From Erythrocercus mccallii (lineage: Eukaryota; Chordata; Aves; Passeriformes; Dicruridae): a stretch of DNA of 64,000 nt. Position numbers and translations under genes: made by a program. The notes under the pieces were generated by a model that was not told the DNA's origin, ran no database searches, and worked only from the letters and a program-made list of their open reading frames with translations. The stretch is from NCBI GenBank assembly GCA_013397435.1, contig VZRG01000031.1:62001-126000 (forward strand), given 5' to 3'. Positions 37,251-49,022 of this stretch are shown here, one piece after another; positions within the stretch are counted from its first letter, which is position 1; each line of letters starts with the position of its first letter.

Positions 37251-40200
37251 CTACTAGTGGTTATTGCTTAAAAAGGGGCAGGGGGGGAAGCACACCTCAC
37301 AAGATGTTAAGAATCCCAAAGATCTACAACACTAGCAATTTGCAGTTATATTTAATACTTCAAGTAGTTATTGAAGACATGAATATGTTGCTATCAAGTG
37401 ACAAGGTACTTCTAAGTCCTAGAAGCCGAAATCTTTCATGCAAAACAAAGAATGGGAACAGCTGACTTCTGGAAAGGTGCCTTGTTTTTCCTTTTTGATC
37501 ATGAATTCTACATCGCTATGCTTGTCTGGATTTTTGTTAGAACAATTCTTATATCCAAACTCATATGTACGTCATCTGTCATCCAATTATTGGAGGTTAT
37601 TCAAAGGTTATGTTTGAAGTATTCACTGGAGATATAAAGCAAGTGTTTCATTCATTGATAGTGATTGCGAACAAAGGCTTGGAAATCCTAAAGGAACTAT
37701 CAGAACATATTTGAACTTCTACACCATGGGAAGAGTGTTGTGAAGTCAGTGTGACCTTGAGAGAAACAGCAGGTAGCTGTGCTCACATCTGAAATATGAG
37801 GGACACATTTGCATAATTGACTGAAGGTGCTTTTCCTGTGACTGACAAGTTGACAGGTATTAATTATCTTAATATTTGCTTGGGGTTCTGAGCTGGCACC
37901 AAGCGATTAAAGATACTTTTAGAAATTAGTGGTTTTGTTTGCCCTCCTTCCTCTAATTGTTTGCTAAATAATTTACCATCATTGTGTTTCAAATCTCTGA
38001 GTACTGCAAATAGTACCTAAATAGTATGGTTTAATGCAGAGGGAAGTAAATACAAATGTGTAAAGAATGTGTGGAAGAAGGGAACAAGGGTAGATCTTAA
38101 TAGAAATATGAGTGTCTTCCTCACCTAAATCTGACATGATCATTTAGAAGTGGCTGGCATTGAAGTGCTGTAATGTTTCAGCCAGATATGCAGGGTCTAT
38201 TTTTATTATGTGGATGTTAAGTGGACTGTTAGGAACTTGAATACTGTAGCAAATTTTCCAACAGTTTGCGTTTCTGAGTGTCAGGTAGCACACAAAATTA
38301 GGTCCATTGAGAAACCAAACTCTCTACCCCCCTTCCTGCCTGAAACCTCTTTTGCTGCACCCATTGGTTCTCAGCATCCCTCACTGAAACTCACTGTGCA
38401 ACTTTCTATGTACTCCTCTGTTTTCTTTTAGGTCATTGTGATACCTGTGGTGTTCAGGCTGTTCTGTAAATATAGTAGATATCCTTTCAGTATAAATTTC
38501 ACCTCATCATGCCCTACCAAATGCATGGCTACAGTTTGTAAGCATGTCATGCATTGCTGCTGTATTTTCTATTGAGATGAAATAAAACAAATGATCCAGT
38601 AATGTTTTTAAGAAGAAATTGAAATTCTGGGAAAGAGGTAGTGAAAAGCTCTGTCTTTTGTAATTTCTGATCTGAATTCAGAGTGATCTGAATTTGTGAG
38701 CAACAGGGAAGCTATGAGTCTTTTCCTTTTTGAATCTCATTATCTTGCTTAGAACACTGAAAATTCCATGACTTAGCAATCACCATGCAGTCCAGAAGTC
38801 AATTAATGAACAATTACCAGAAGGCATTGGTCAGTCTTAGATGGCTGCTGTTGTCACTGCTATGCCTCATCAACAACAGAAACTTTTAGTATTAAGAAAG
38901 AATTCTGGCCAGCTCAGACAAGTTGTCCCATGTCAGTCCTGAGGCAACTACTTACCTTGTGTGTGAGCCAGGATAAGCTTATATAAAAGTGATAAAATTT
39001 ATTATGCTGATATGTGGTAAAAGAACAGCTGAAAACAGATTTATGCAAAAAATATTGGCCAGCTTCCCTCCTTCTCTGTGACAATGCAGACCTTCTAATC
39101 ATTAATATCTTATATTACTCTACTACTACAGTCAGCTAAGCTCAGCCTTAAACAGCAGCCCAGCATCAATGGATGCTGAATGGTTGTGATAGAACCCTTT
39201 TGTTAGATGTAATTTAAGCAGTGGTCAGTACTTCCTCATTTCCATGATAAACATAGGAAGAAAAAAACCAAGCAAAATATTCTAAAGGAAATTATGGGAA
39301 TCCTCTTACATATTAATGAATAAATGATCTGATTCTACCCTTTGGCATGTCTGGACTGTCCATATGCTAAATCTTTGGTAGCTTTAGTTTCATTCTGCAG
39401 AAATGTCTCAGAAAAAAAAAAGTGTTGAAAAATGTTGTGGGGAAAAAGTAGAAAAATGCCATTTCCAGATCTCAGAGCAATCCTGATTAACTACATTAGT
39501 AATTTTTTGCTATTAAAAATATAAAAGGCAACAAACATGGAGTGCATTGTGCCTCAAATGGCCTAGTGCCCCTGTTCACGTCGACAGCCCTTCCCATTCC
39601 CAGTGGATGTATTGGTATTGTTCACCCAGCCAACCCACTGGCTCTCCATGAACCCAAATTGGCTGGCACTGTGCCTGTAGGTGTAGATGTACCTGCTCTG
39701 TTCCTGTAGGCCTCTGGCAGTATTTCAACCTTTGATGGTAAGACTTTGGTGTCCACATAAAAACATATGGACATCAAAGTATGGTATAAACCATGATACT
39801 CAAACTTGTTAAACAACCAAAAGCGTCACTGCTTTGTGCCAGATTAATACAGGCAGATCCTTCCAGTTGTTATTTGGCTGTTCTGAGTATTTGGCTATCA
39901 TCTCTTCCCCTCTGCTGTGTGTAGCAGGGCTGACAGCTGGGGACAGGAGTAGCGGCTTCTTTCATCCAAATTCAGAGGAAGACAGCAATCAGACTCCAAC
40001 CCCTGAAGGCTTTTTATTTCCTGGCTGTTAAAACAGTAAAAGCATTCACATACAGATATCAGAGACAACCCTTGGAGAAAGAAAGGCAGGGCAAACTCTC
40101 AAACCTGGTTGAATATCCAATAACTATCATTCTGCCACACAAACACACAGAGCTGTTGCTATGCTATGCACAGACTCACGATTGCCAGCCATGTTCTTAC

Positions 40201-43200
40201 CCCTGTTCTAGGCAGAGTACTTACACATGTGCATGCAGCCTGATAATTGCCTCCCTCATGCACTGTATATGTTCCTCTTGGCTCCATACAGATTCATAAT
40301 GGTCAGAATATTTTTGACAGACCTGAGGCAGAATTCATTCTTCTCATGCACAGAATATAATTAAGTCCTATTTGGAAGAAAAAAAAAGTGTTTTTTTTTA
40401 ATGGATGTTTGCTTATACACTAAATGCAGTATTATGAGTTCCTTGAACTGAATTTTCTAGAGAAACTGCACTTATTTGTTTTCCTTCTTTCCTTTGCCTC
40501 TAGCTGTCTGTTCCAGAGCAGAGACTCCCATTCTTCTCTTTTCACCTATTACAAATCACAGTCTACAGGAGAGTATTTATGCAGCAAATGGTACTGCTGC
40601 CATCTACTTGTTGAAGGAAGCATTACCATTTCCTTATTAATCAAAAACACAGCTCAGTTTATGTCTCAAATCACCTTTGCTTTCCCTGAGTCTAAATATT
40701 TAATCAGTTTTTATCTCACCTGTGCTATGCATCCACCAGGTAATCCACATGTTTTCTTTTGCCTTAGCCACAGCAACACAAAACAAGTAGCATGAACATT
40801 AGAGTTTCCTATTTCTTGATGGGATTAGGAGTAACTAAAAAGATGCCACCTGGGTCAGAAATGTTTCCTGCAGCTGTGCCATTAACAATGTGTCTCTCTC
40901 ACACAGATTCTCTTGGCTTCTGTTGTTGCTGAGCTCTTACTACAGTGGAGACCTTCATTTGGCAGATGGCCCTTGCAAAATTTTTCTCTATGACTTAATA
41001 ATACATAATATTATATAGTAATAATCTATTGTAAACCCAGCTCCTAATTTATTTTTGCATTTGTCTTTGATAGATCTTTGAGTTTCACTGAGGCCTCTAA
41101 CTGTGACTAAGAGGAAGTTTTGTTCCCGTGTGTCCAAATCACTGTGACTCAAAATTTAACTAAAATTGAAAGACTACATACAGGGCTGTTCCTTGCTCAG
41201 CAGGACTCTCCAACATCTATATTTCCTTCAACATGAGAATAGGGCTTTTTCTGCTGTCTGATGTGTCTTCATGGTGCTTCTGTGATTAACCTGCAATTGT
41301 GAGCATTTTGCTCTCTGTGTGTCTGACAGAGGAATTCCAGACTGAAAATTTTCTCTAGAATGACTTCAATTAAAAAAACCCCTTGATTTTCCAATTTTAT
41401 TTTTGCAATTATTTTTAATTTTGCTTCCTGTCTGATTCCTTTATGCAGTGAGTATTGACGATGCGCCTAAAACATTTAAGGGGTGTTTTGTCCAAGGATC
41501 TCCTTACTAAGCTTTTCTCTGTCTGGAGATTTGCTACATATAAAAAGTAATACTAAACTGCAATGGTATCTTGGAATTAGCCTGTTTGCAGATACTTTGG
41601 TTATGGCAATGTTTGTGCAATACATCAATGTAAAGAAATAAAGATGACATTTTCTTATTTACAAATGTACTCCTCTTTAGAAAAATGCCTTGATTTCTCC
41701 TATTATACTCTTTTCAAATGGCACAGAACTGGTCTGTGTTTTAAAACACTCTTGCTGAAAGTTTTACGCATTGGTGCTTCCTTCTGGCCTCCATAAATGG
41801 CATTACATTACCCAAAGGAATATTGTGGTCTGGAAGCCCTTCTAAAAGCCTAACGAAAGAAGGAATATGTTGAATCCTAAAGAAGTAGAAATTAAAGAAA
41901 GCATCCTACATATTTCTTTTTTCTTTGTCTTGTTTGTGAGCCCTTAACCACTAGGACATGAGTTCCAACTGATTTTTAAACATACTTGACTCATTCTTCC
42001 CTTGGATGAGTGTAAAGTGCTGCAAACAGAGCAACTCTGGCTTAATCCATGGAAGAAATATGTGCTCACAGTGAGGCATCTAATTCACTCAAGGGATTAT
42101 CATCTGCTTAAGCAGTGGAGGGGATTTAGATAGTCATGGAGAAATAGAGTGGAGAAATTTGGATGGTCATATTTCAGTAAATGTATCAATAGGCTGTGCC
42201 TATCTATTTGCATATTAAGTTATTTGTCTAAGAAAGAAGCTGTGCAACACCAAGTGATGCTTCCAGTTGGCACTGGTCAGAGTCTCCACAAAACTACAGC
42301 TACTCTTTACTATGAAATTCTCAGGCAGAAAATTATAAAGAAATCCAAATGATCATTTCAGAGAAGACAACTTTTTATAATGATTTATTTCTAATGTCTC
42401 TGCCTCACTTGTGTAGTATTAAATAAAAAATTTACTTTCCTTTAAAGACCTCACATAAGTAAATTTATTTTTTATCTGCCATATTTAGAGATGTAATGCA
42501 TCTTTCACATATTTATATACTGAAATAAGGTCTATTAATAGCAACTCTGGACAAGGGTTTTTTAACTGAATACTTTGGTATATAGATGGCAGATAGCTCC
42601 TATAATAAAATATTGATTTCATAGTAGTAAGATTTATATTTGCCATGTTTATATTTATTATTTTTTATATTTTATGGTGTGCTAAATTATTTCTAAATTC
42701 TAAAATGGATCTAAGTTGATTTGTAGGATTTGTGTTAGCAATTAGTTTTATCGGTTTATATGATCTGCATGCATACCTCTGTCCAACCACAGGGAAGAGA
42801 AGAGCAGAGCTGAGAACAGCAAAGTTAATAGATCCAATCAGTACTGAATATAGGTTTTTTCATAAAATCCCTTGATGCCTATGGTGTGGCACTGCACAGG
42901 TAGTAAAAGATAGTAGTTTCAAATATTTGTTTTGCAATATTAAAACATAAGGCACAGAAAGAGCATTTCTGAAGGCATGAAAAGGACTTTTGTGAGAATT
43001 GGAGTCTGGGAGGATGGGAAGGAGGAAAGACTATTTTGTATTTCTCTGCTCTTATATTCCTTCCTCAGACTATTTGCTCCTGGAGACTCTGAGACAGTCC
43101 AGAAGGCTGGCAGGACCTCTGCAGTGACCCTGTGTGTCTGGGTTTGAATGCCCATTCCCAGCACCAAGGACCAAAGGAAGATGTGCAGGGACCATACTTA

Positions 43201-43904
43201 TTTCTGTTCGAAGACACATGGCAAGAGCAGAGGTAGTAAGTGTGCTGAAGTATTGCTGGAAAGCTGTGAAGCCTGTACCCTCATGGACATATATCGTCTT
43301 GGTTCTGTCACAGGCTGTGCTCGGGATGGACAGAGAGAGCGAGAGAGGCAGGGAGGATGGATGGTGCTCATATCTTTCCCATTCTGGAAACACAGCTCCT
43401 GTTGACTTAAAAAAAAAATTAAAAAGTGTTTTGTCTTCTAAGGTAGGCTTCTGACAGTGATTTCTTAAATGGCAGGGACACCTGCCGGTGCTAAAGAAAT
43501 CCTGCAGAGCATCCAGCTGCTCCCAGGGTGCCCTCTGGGTGCAGCAAGGGTAGGAGAGAGCCCGTGACGCAGGGCAGGAGGGAAGGGTCCAGAATGGCCA
43601 GAAGCATTCATCAACTCCTCGAGTACTCTTTGTTTGCAAAGAGGCATGATAACAATTTGTTATGGAAATGAATTTAAAATTTTAATTTCAATAATTTTTA
43701 ATCATTAAGAAAACTCATTATAAATTGATAACTGCATTTATTTAAGGAATGGACAAAATATAGGCCCTAACCTTCCCCAGCTGCAGTGAATGATGCTATA
43801 TGAAAAACACAATTAGTACGCAATTCTTCTGTGACCAGCCACGATTATAATGCTGGTATTTCAATGTCAAATCAACATTTTTCATATTGTTTGTAGTAAT
43901 TTTA
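37251..43904. other. non-coding stretch, no gene seen
   Basis: About 6.6 kb with no recognised gene. A frame of 60 codons on the minus strand (39576-39758; contains QPIWVHGEPVGWLGEQYQY) has an unusually protein-like composition and could be a retroelement remnant, but I cannot assign it. Frames at 43070-43639 (minus, 189 codons) and 40424-40795 are long for the region but lack domains, and shorter frames overlap them on the other strand. Confidence 0.5.
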
Positions 43905-44330
43905 CATGTAAGGAGAAAAAGTTTCAAAAGGATGACTGCTGGCCACATGTTTAACCCTAAGTTTGCATCCCAGTGCTTCCATGCCCCATTGCTTAATGCT
44001 CTTACACAGTCTTTGGGAGTCCTTTATACCTCTTCATCTTTCCAGAGGGTTGGGTGTGATAAGGAACATAATGTATGCACTCAATACCATTTTGCCTAAG
44101 AGTTTATAAGGTTTTTTTCTAAAATCAGTCCCCTTGTCTGAACTGATTCTCTCTTGGGTACCATGTCACCACAAAATGTGTCTCTCGAGGCCTGGGATGG
44201 TGTCTGGAGCAGTGGCCATAGTTTACAGGCAGCCAGTCCATGCCTCTGCCTGTGACTGCGAAGCTCTTGCAGTGTAATGTGACATGTGTCCTAGCTCTTG
44301 CCACCTTCATAGGAGCCTTTCCTTGTCTCT
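43905..44330 (-). pseudogene. endogenous retrovirus pol (integrase) remnant
   Basis: Conceptual translation of the minus strand gives, over several frames, pieces that resemble a retroviral integrase core: a segment with PDTIPGLERHILW at about 44155-44200, then SSDKGTDF at about 44121-44144 (the family's conserved Asp-Asn/Lys-Gly-Thr context), and later a KHWDA segment at about 43960-43980. The frame is broken by several stop codons (one TGA after the ILW segment, TAG and TAA further on) and by indels, so it is inactive. No flanking LTR was found. The fragment ends in unique DNA on the left and meets the mitochondrial insertion on the right. Confidence 0.8.
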
Positions 44331-44365
44331 CTCATACATAAATCAAAACAACCCTTCCAACCCCA

Positions 44366-44520
44366 GCAGCCAATGTCCGTATTCTCAGATAAGTAGGCAG
44401 TGAAGGAGTAGAACACCCATTCATTATCATCAGAGAATCTGCCTCCCTCAACTTCATAATCCTCTTAATCCTATGTCTGCTGTTGTTGGAGCTTTAGAAA
44501 ACAAATTACTTAACCTCTAA
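44366..44520 (+). pseudogene. cytb 3' end (NUMT)
   Basis: Under the vertebrate mitochondrial code the frame gives VGSEGVEHPFIII, matching the conserved C-terminal part of cytochrome b, and after a one-base shift it ends ALENKLLNL followed by TAA at 44518-44520. The last helix region shows substitutions. Only about the last 50 codons are present. It is non-functional in the nucleus. Confidence 0.93.
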
Positions 44521-44524
44521 AACT

Positions 44525-44593
44525 ACTCTAATAGTTCATAAAAACTTTGGTCTTGTAAACCAAAGACTGGAGGTTATACGTCTTCCTGGAGTT
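44525..44593 (+). pseudogene. mitochondrial tRNA-Thr copy (NUMT)
   Basis: A 69-base tRNA-like segment directly after cytb. It has the anticodon loop 'cttgtaa' with anticodon TGT inside the stem 'ctttggtcttgtaaaccaaag', and acceptor halves ACTCTA/TGGAGT that still pair with one wobble. Position and anticodon identify tRNA-Thr. Confidence 0.92.
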
Positions 44594-44601
44594 CTTTCTC
44601 T

Positions 44602-44646
44602 TCAAAAAGAAAAACCTTTGCTATTTTAAATTAAGCTACTTTTTGA
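44602..44646 (-). pseudogene. mitochondrial tRNA-Pro copy, internally deleted (NUMT)
   Basis: The acceptor halves TCAAAAA (44602-44608) and TTTTTGA (44640-44646) pair perfectly, and the T-arm-like 'attttaaattaagct' remains. The whole is only 45 bases instead of about 70, so the anticodon arm region has been lost. The place between tRNA-Thr and ND6 fits tRNA-Pro. No control region lies between Thr and Pro, which is the standard rather than the duplicated bird arrangement. Confidence 0.82.
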
Positions 44647-44653
44647 CTCCTCT

Positions 44654-45172
44654 CTACCTTAAACTGCTCAAATCGCTTCCCAAGATAGCCCCCATAGAAG
44701 TTCTAAGATGACAAAAAGTATTAGCAACATCTCCAAGCCTGCAACCAAAACCCACCCTGGTCCCCATGGGTAGAACACAGCTACCCTACTAAAACCCAAT
44801 CACACAGACAACCACACCCCCACTATCAACAGCACCTGCACCAAACCAACACTCAACCAACACTCCTACTGTCATAGCCAAAGCTTGCCACACGCCACAC
44901 CCAACAACTCCTCATTCCCCCCATGCAACACCCTGGAAAGGGGTCCATTGCCAAAGAAAGAGTAAACAAAACCCACTAATGTTCTGCCCAAGTACACTAA
45001 AAACAGCACCAGCAACACGAAGGACTCATCAGCCTGGACTCATCAGCCACAAAGACCCAGCAACAAATGCCAATAATAAACCTACAACCCCAAAATAATA
45101 AGGAGGATTGGATGCAACTGCCAATTCTCCTAAAATAAAGCATGCACCCCAAAAAACAACAAAACTTCTCAT
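44654..45172 (-). pseudogene. ND6 copy, near full length (NUMT)
   Basis: The minus strand from ATG at 45172 to TAG at 44654 is 519 bases, the usual length of avian ND6. Under the mitochondrial code it reads LGELAVASNPPYYFGVVGLL near the N-terminus and EWGVVGCGVW further on, both ND6-like. The second codon is AGA (a stop in that code), and frameshifts occur, including around a 14-base duplication and near 44800, after which the family similarity continues in another frame. It is therefore a pseudogene. Confidence 0.92.
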
Positions 45173-45176
45173 AATA

Positions 45177-45243
45177 ATTTCTACTTGACCTTTCTCCAAG
45201 ACCTATGGTTACATTAAGTTAACAATGATCTTCATTATTATAA
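45177..45243 (-). pseudogene. mitochondrial tRNA-Glu copy, degraded (NUMT)
   Basis: The segment beginning 'atttctacttgacctttctc' follows ND6 with the short spacing seen in birds and keeps the 'ctccaagacctatgg' part of the tRNA-Glu complement. The anticodon arm is mutated and the distal acceptor half is not preserved, so the insertion probably ends here. Confidence 0.7.
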
Positions 45244-45245
45244 TG

Positions 45246-45712
45246 CAAAACCTCAAATTTGCAGCTGGAGAAAAACAAATATATCATAAACCTATTTTAT
45301 GTGATGGATTGGGGTTTTTTCGGTTTGGTCCCCTCTCTCCCCTCTGTAAGTAAAATTATAGGGCCAAAGAGTTCTGCTTTCCTCTGGGCAGAGAGATCAG
45401 GCATGAAGAGGGTCTCAGCCTGTGTAGGCACAGCCATCTGGTGTCAGTGAGAGCATGTTTTGAGAAGGGTCGAGGGTGTGAACAAGAATAAATATGATGT
45501 ATTTACACAGTGAAGAGCTATCGAAAACATCTCACAACGGTCACAAGAGGGCAGAAGCATCCCAGGATTAGGTCTGCAGCTCATGGGTAGCTTTCTCTTC
45601 CCTAGATTTCTTTTACATTAGAATTTATAAAATAGTGTTTGAACAAAAATGTAGGCACATGACTTAAAGCAATTATGACCAGCTCTATTATTAGCTCAGT
45701 CAAAAAAACCCC
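45246..45712. other. spacer after NUMT
   Basis: About 470 bases with no recognised gene. If the mitochondrial DNA inserted into a retroviral remnant, the 5' side of that remnant would be expected here on the minus strand. I could not confirm this. Confidence 0.45.
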
Positions 45713-45768
45713 AAAAACAAACAAACAAACAAACAAACAAACAAACAAACAAACAAACAAACAAAAAA
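45713..45768. repeat. (AAAC)n microsatellite
   Basis: About 13 copies of AAAC/ACAA, preceded and followed by short A and C runs. A plus-strand frame reading KQTNKQTN is an artefact of it. Confidence 0.97.
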
Positions 45769-47279
45769 ACCCCAACAACTTTGAGATTATTTTTGTTTAT
45801 GGTCTGATGGAAAGATCAGTTTTCTTGGGAATGAGGGGCTTCAGGGACACCAGGGTCTTAATAACATCTTTGCTTCCTCTTTCACATTTCTCTTAATTTC
45901 TCTTAATACCCAGTTGCAAGTCAAGTTCTGTCACTCGAGAAAAGAGAAAATCAAGACAATATGCTAATTTCTTCAGGTACAATAGTCTTTAAAACATTAT
46001 GTCCCCTTGTCACTCTCTGTTTAATCGTCTTTTGTTTCTGATACCAAGAGGTTGTCTTTGTGTATTTGACTTTAGTTATGTAAGCATCTTTTTTAAATTC
46101 CACTGGGGCCATAAGAGTAGAGAAAAGATACAAGAATTTTTGGGATTCTGGCTCTATGGCATAATCTTTTTAATGCACAGATAACACCTGCAAATCTCTC
46201 TATGCACAGAAATTAGCTCCAAAATGGTTTCTAATTGCTTCAAAGAAGCATGAAGAAATTGTTCTCTTTCCATCAAATTATATAAATCTCTGGTTGTAAA
46301 GCTTAAATTCAAATCTGACTCTGCTCCTTCCTGCCAACAGCTCTGGATCTGACAGGCACACAACATTTCCCCTGTGCCCAGAAATGTTCTCAAGAGCCCT
46401 GCTCTCCTGCCAGATGGGTTCCAGCAGTGTGGATGAGCCTGCATGGGTAAAAAGAAGCTCTGCAGGACCTGGCGCAGAATCTGAGATACTCCAAATAGTT
46501 CCAGAATATCTCAGTGAAAAAACAGGCCTTTACTTTAGAGGTTGAACAACGACTGATTTTTTTTCCATAATGCTGAGTAACTAAGCCAAAATATGTATGA
46601 TGAACAAAACTTGTAATGACCATTTTTAGAAACAATTTCATCATGAAAAGGACAGACAGAATCCCCAAAGAACTTAGCTGAATTCCTTCTTTAATATAAT
46701 GCACACCTACAGAATCAAATCCATCTTTTAGCAGGGATATTAATTTAATGGGGAATTGAATAATAGCAATAATAGTAATATAATAATGTTTAAAAAAGCC
46801 CCATAGAAAATAGAATGAAGGGTGAACAGAATCAGGAATAAACCCTTCACCTTTGGTGTCATTTGCATGTTCCCCTGGTGTTAGGAGAGAGACCTTTGTA
46901 CAGGCAAGATTCAGGGTAGCCTGAGACACCAGAAAATCTGGAGATAAGTAAATAACTTACTCTTTCATCAGTCTAAAGTCACTTTGAGTTCACATCTGTG
47001 TGACCTTCATTACAATTTAGAGGTGGTATGACAGGAAATCTTAATTCTTTTCTGGGATTTCAAATTGATTCATCTGGCAATGCACTAATGATGATGGTTT
47101 CTAGTTTCTAGTAATTAATTCTTAAATTAAAACTGCAAATGTCACTAAAGACAGAAATTCTTTTGATAACAAAAATAGAATTCAAAAATGTTCCTGGCAA
47201 GTTTGAAAATGGAATTAAAAATAAGATTAAATTAAAAGGAAGCTAGAATTAAAATTATCCAAAGACATGTTATATGAAT
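45769..47279. other. non-coding stretch, no gene seen
   Basis: The minus strand carries an open frame of 179 codons (46390-46929), the longest uninterrupted one in this part. It has no recognisable domain, a mixed composition and an overlapping second frame, so I do not call it a gene. Nothing else was seen. Confidence 0.5.
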
Positions 47280-47640
47280 GGGATGAATCATCCCTATTGG
47301 TACAGGATGGGGAGCAACTTTCTTCAGCAGTTTTGAAGAAAAAGCTCTGGTCTAGTATGGACTTTGGCTAACCATGTCATATTACAAAAATGGGAAATGT
47401 CATCCTAGGTTACATTGCCAAGGGTAAAACTTGTAAGTTATGTGAAACAATTTCTTCCAGTGTACTTTTCATTGGTAAAGATTGAGTCCAGGTATATTAT
47501 TCATGTTTGAGTGTGGCCATGTAAGAAATAGACCAATGGGATCTACTTTGTTTAAAGAACTGAGGATAAAAAAGAGTATTGACTCCTTGCTATGATGTGA
47601 GAAGCAGGAGAATTCAAGGAGACCCACCCTCAAAACTGGG
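47280..47640 (+). repeat. old, degraded CR1 fragment
   Basis: Weak but ordered similarity to the 3' half of CR1 ORF2: 'ggaaatgtcatcctaggtta' near 47393, 'gtaagttatgtgaaacaat' near 47431, then 'cattggtaaagattgagtcc' near 47470 and 'gtgtggccatgtaagaaata' near 47511. It is much more diverged than the other CR1 copies. The edges are estimates. Confidence 0.55.
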
Positions 47641-48904
47641 CTTTTATGACAGTGAAATGTAAAAAACCCAGCAACCTTATCTTAAGATTCTGGTAAGAAA
47701 CTCCAATACAAAAAAGGAAAGAACAGTCTATGATACAATAAACTAATAAACAAATGTGTACACATTAGGATTATAGGAAGTAATTAAAAGAAAGGGGTGT
47801 ATCTGTATTTTAGAAATCACTAAATGATGATTAGTACATTAGAGAAGAAAACTAAACCTTCTGAGAAGACCTAATAATTTCTGTGGCCAGCCATCTGATC
47901 ATGAACTCAGCCCCAAAGGAATGCTGTTTCAGAGGGAAGCTCTTCCTGCTTACCATACCAGTCACAAAAAAGTGTTCCAGCTTATGTATGATAATTGGGT
48001 CTAATAACATTGTAATTTGCAATCAAGCTCATTTTAGGAACTATGCTTCTAGAAAATTCCAGCTCATCTCTTGTATCTGAAGAATTTTATCCTTCTCTTC
48101 TCTGAGAAGCTTTACTTATGCTAAATAATGCCAAGGAAAGGCTTAGGTGATCTGTAGTTCTTATTGCTCATTGTTTTCTCTATTCCTAAAGCTACCTGTA
48201 GTTAAAATTTGCTTCATTTAAGATTGAAGAGGATAGATACTGTCCATGTGCTCTATAAAATGACATAATAATGTTCTCTAAAAGTTGAAGAGATGGCTGT
48301 AAGGAGCTGTGGTAATTTGATCTTGTCTGGCTGCTGGATGCCTACCCAGCCTTCTACCTCTAACTCTCTCAATGGGATGGAGGAGAAGATATGATGAAAG
48401 GGCTTGTGAGCTGAGATAAAGACAGAGAGATTGCTTAGCAATTACTGTCATAGGCAAAATAATCTTGATTGAGGAGGATTATATCAATTTATTGCCAATT
48501 AAAAATAGATTAAGATAGTGAGAAGAAAAGATAAATCTAAAGTCCTGTTCCTCTTTTCCCTCCCACTTGTTCTTCCCAGGCTCAGCTTCAGTACTGGCTC
48601 TGCTGGCTCTCCCCTGAGCTGCACAGGGAACAGGAATTGGGTAAGTCTTCAGTTCATAACCTTTCATCTCAGCTGATCTGTAATCTTCACTTTGTTTCCC
48701 TGCTCCATTTCAGGGTCCTTCCCATAGGTAGAGCCCTGGCTGGGTCCCTCACAGGGACTGCAGTTCTTCAGGAACAGCCTGCTCTGGTGTGGGCTTTGAC
48801 CAGGAGGAGGAATATGTGATTAAATTGTCATAAGGAAGATACGCATTAGCCATCTATGTGGTGAGGCCACTGAAACAGAAGAATTTCATGGGAAGGATAT
48901 GGAA
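47641..48904. other. non-coding stretch, no gene seen
   Basis: No gene or repeat family recognised. Open frames are all near 60 codons. Confidence 0.5.
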
Positions 48905-49022
48905 TTTTGGGTACAGAATAAGTTTTAAAACAGAGTGAAAAATCTCCTATCAAAATGGTTGTATTGCAGAGTAGGGGTAGAAGAGAGGGTCCTTATAAAT
49001 CCCTCCTAATTCTGTGATCTTG
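48905..49022 (+). repeat. CR1 3' tail, diverged
   Basis: The end of this segment, 'gagggtccttataaatccct' followed by 'cctaattctgtgatcttga', resembles the 3' terminus of an old CR1 subfamily. The upstream part is too diverged to place. It may belong to the same insertion as the fragment at 47280-47640. Confidence 0.5.

Larger units (their letters stand above)
44345..45245 (+). other. nuclear mitochondrial DNA insertion (NUMT)
   Basis: About 0.9 kb of mitochondrial origin, in the order cytb 3' end, tRNA-Thr, tRNA-Pro, ND6 (complement), tRNA-Glu (complement), which is the bird mitochondrial order. The C-rich plus strand over ND6 is the strand bias expected from mtDNA. Frame breaks, an internal deletion in tRNA-Pro and a 14-base duplication (ggactcatcagcct-type unit, about 45027-45055) show that it is an old nuclear copy and not a misassembled mitochondrion. 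The edges are approximate; the right edge lies within or just after tRNA-Glu. Confidence 0.95.

Noticed and set aside
43070..43639. Minus-strand frame of 189 codons
   Set aside because: No domain or family signature, overlapping frames on the other strand, no splice or promoter context. A chance frame in slightly GC-richer DNA is more likely.
44654..45172. Functional mitochondrial ND6 (contamination by true mtDNA)
   Set aside because: Stop-type second codon, frameshifts, a 14-base duplication and the truncated tRNA-Pro show that it is a decayed nuclear copy within nuclear flanks.
46390..46929. Minus-strand frame of 179 codons with hydrophobic stretches
   Set aside because: The composition looks random, there is no recognisable family, and a second minus-strand frame overlaps its end. 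I could not support a gene.
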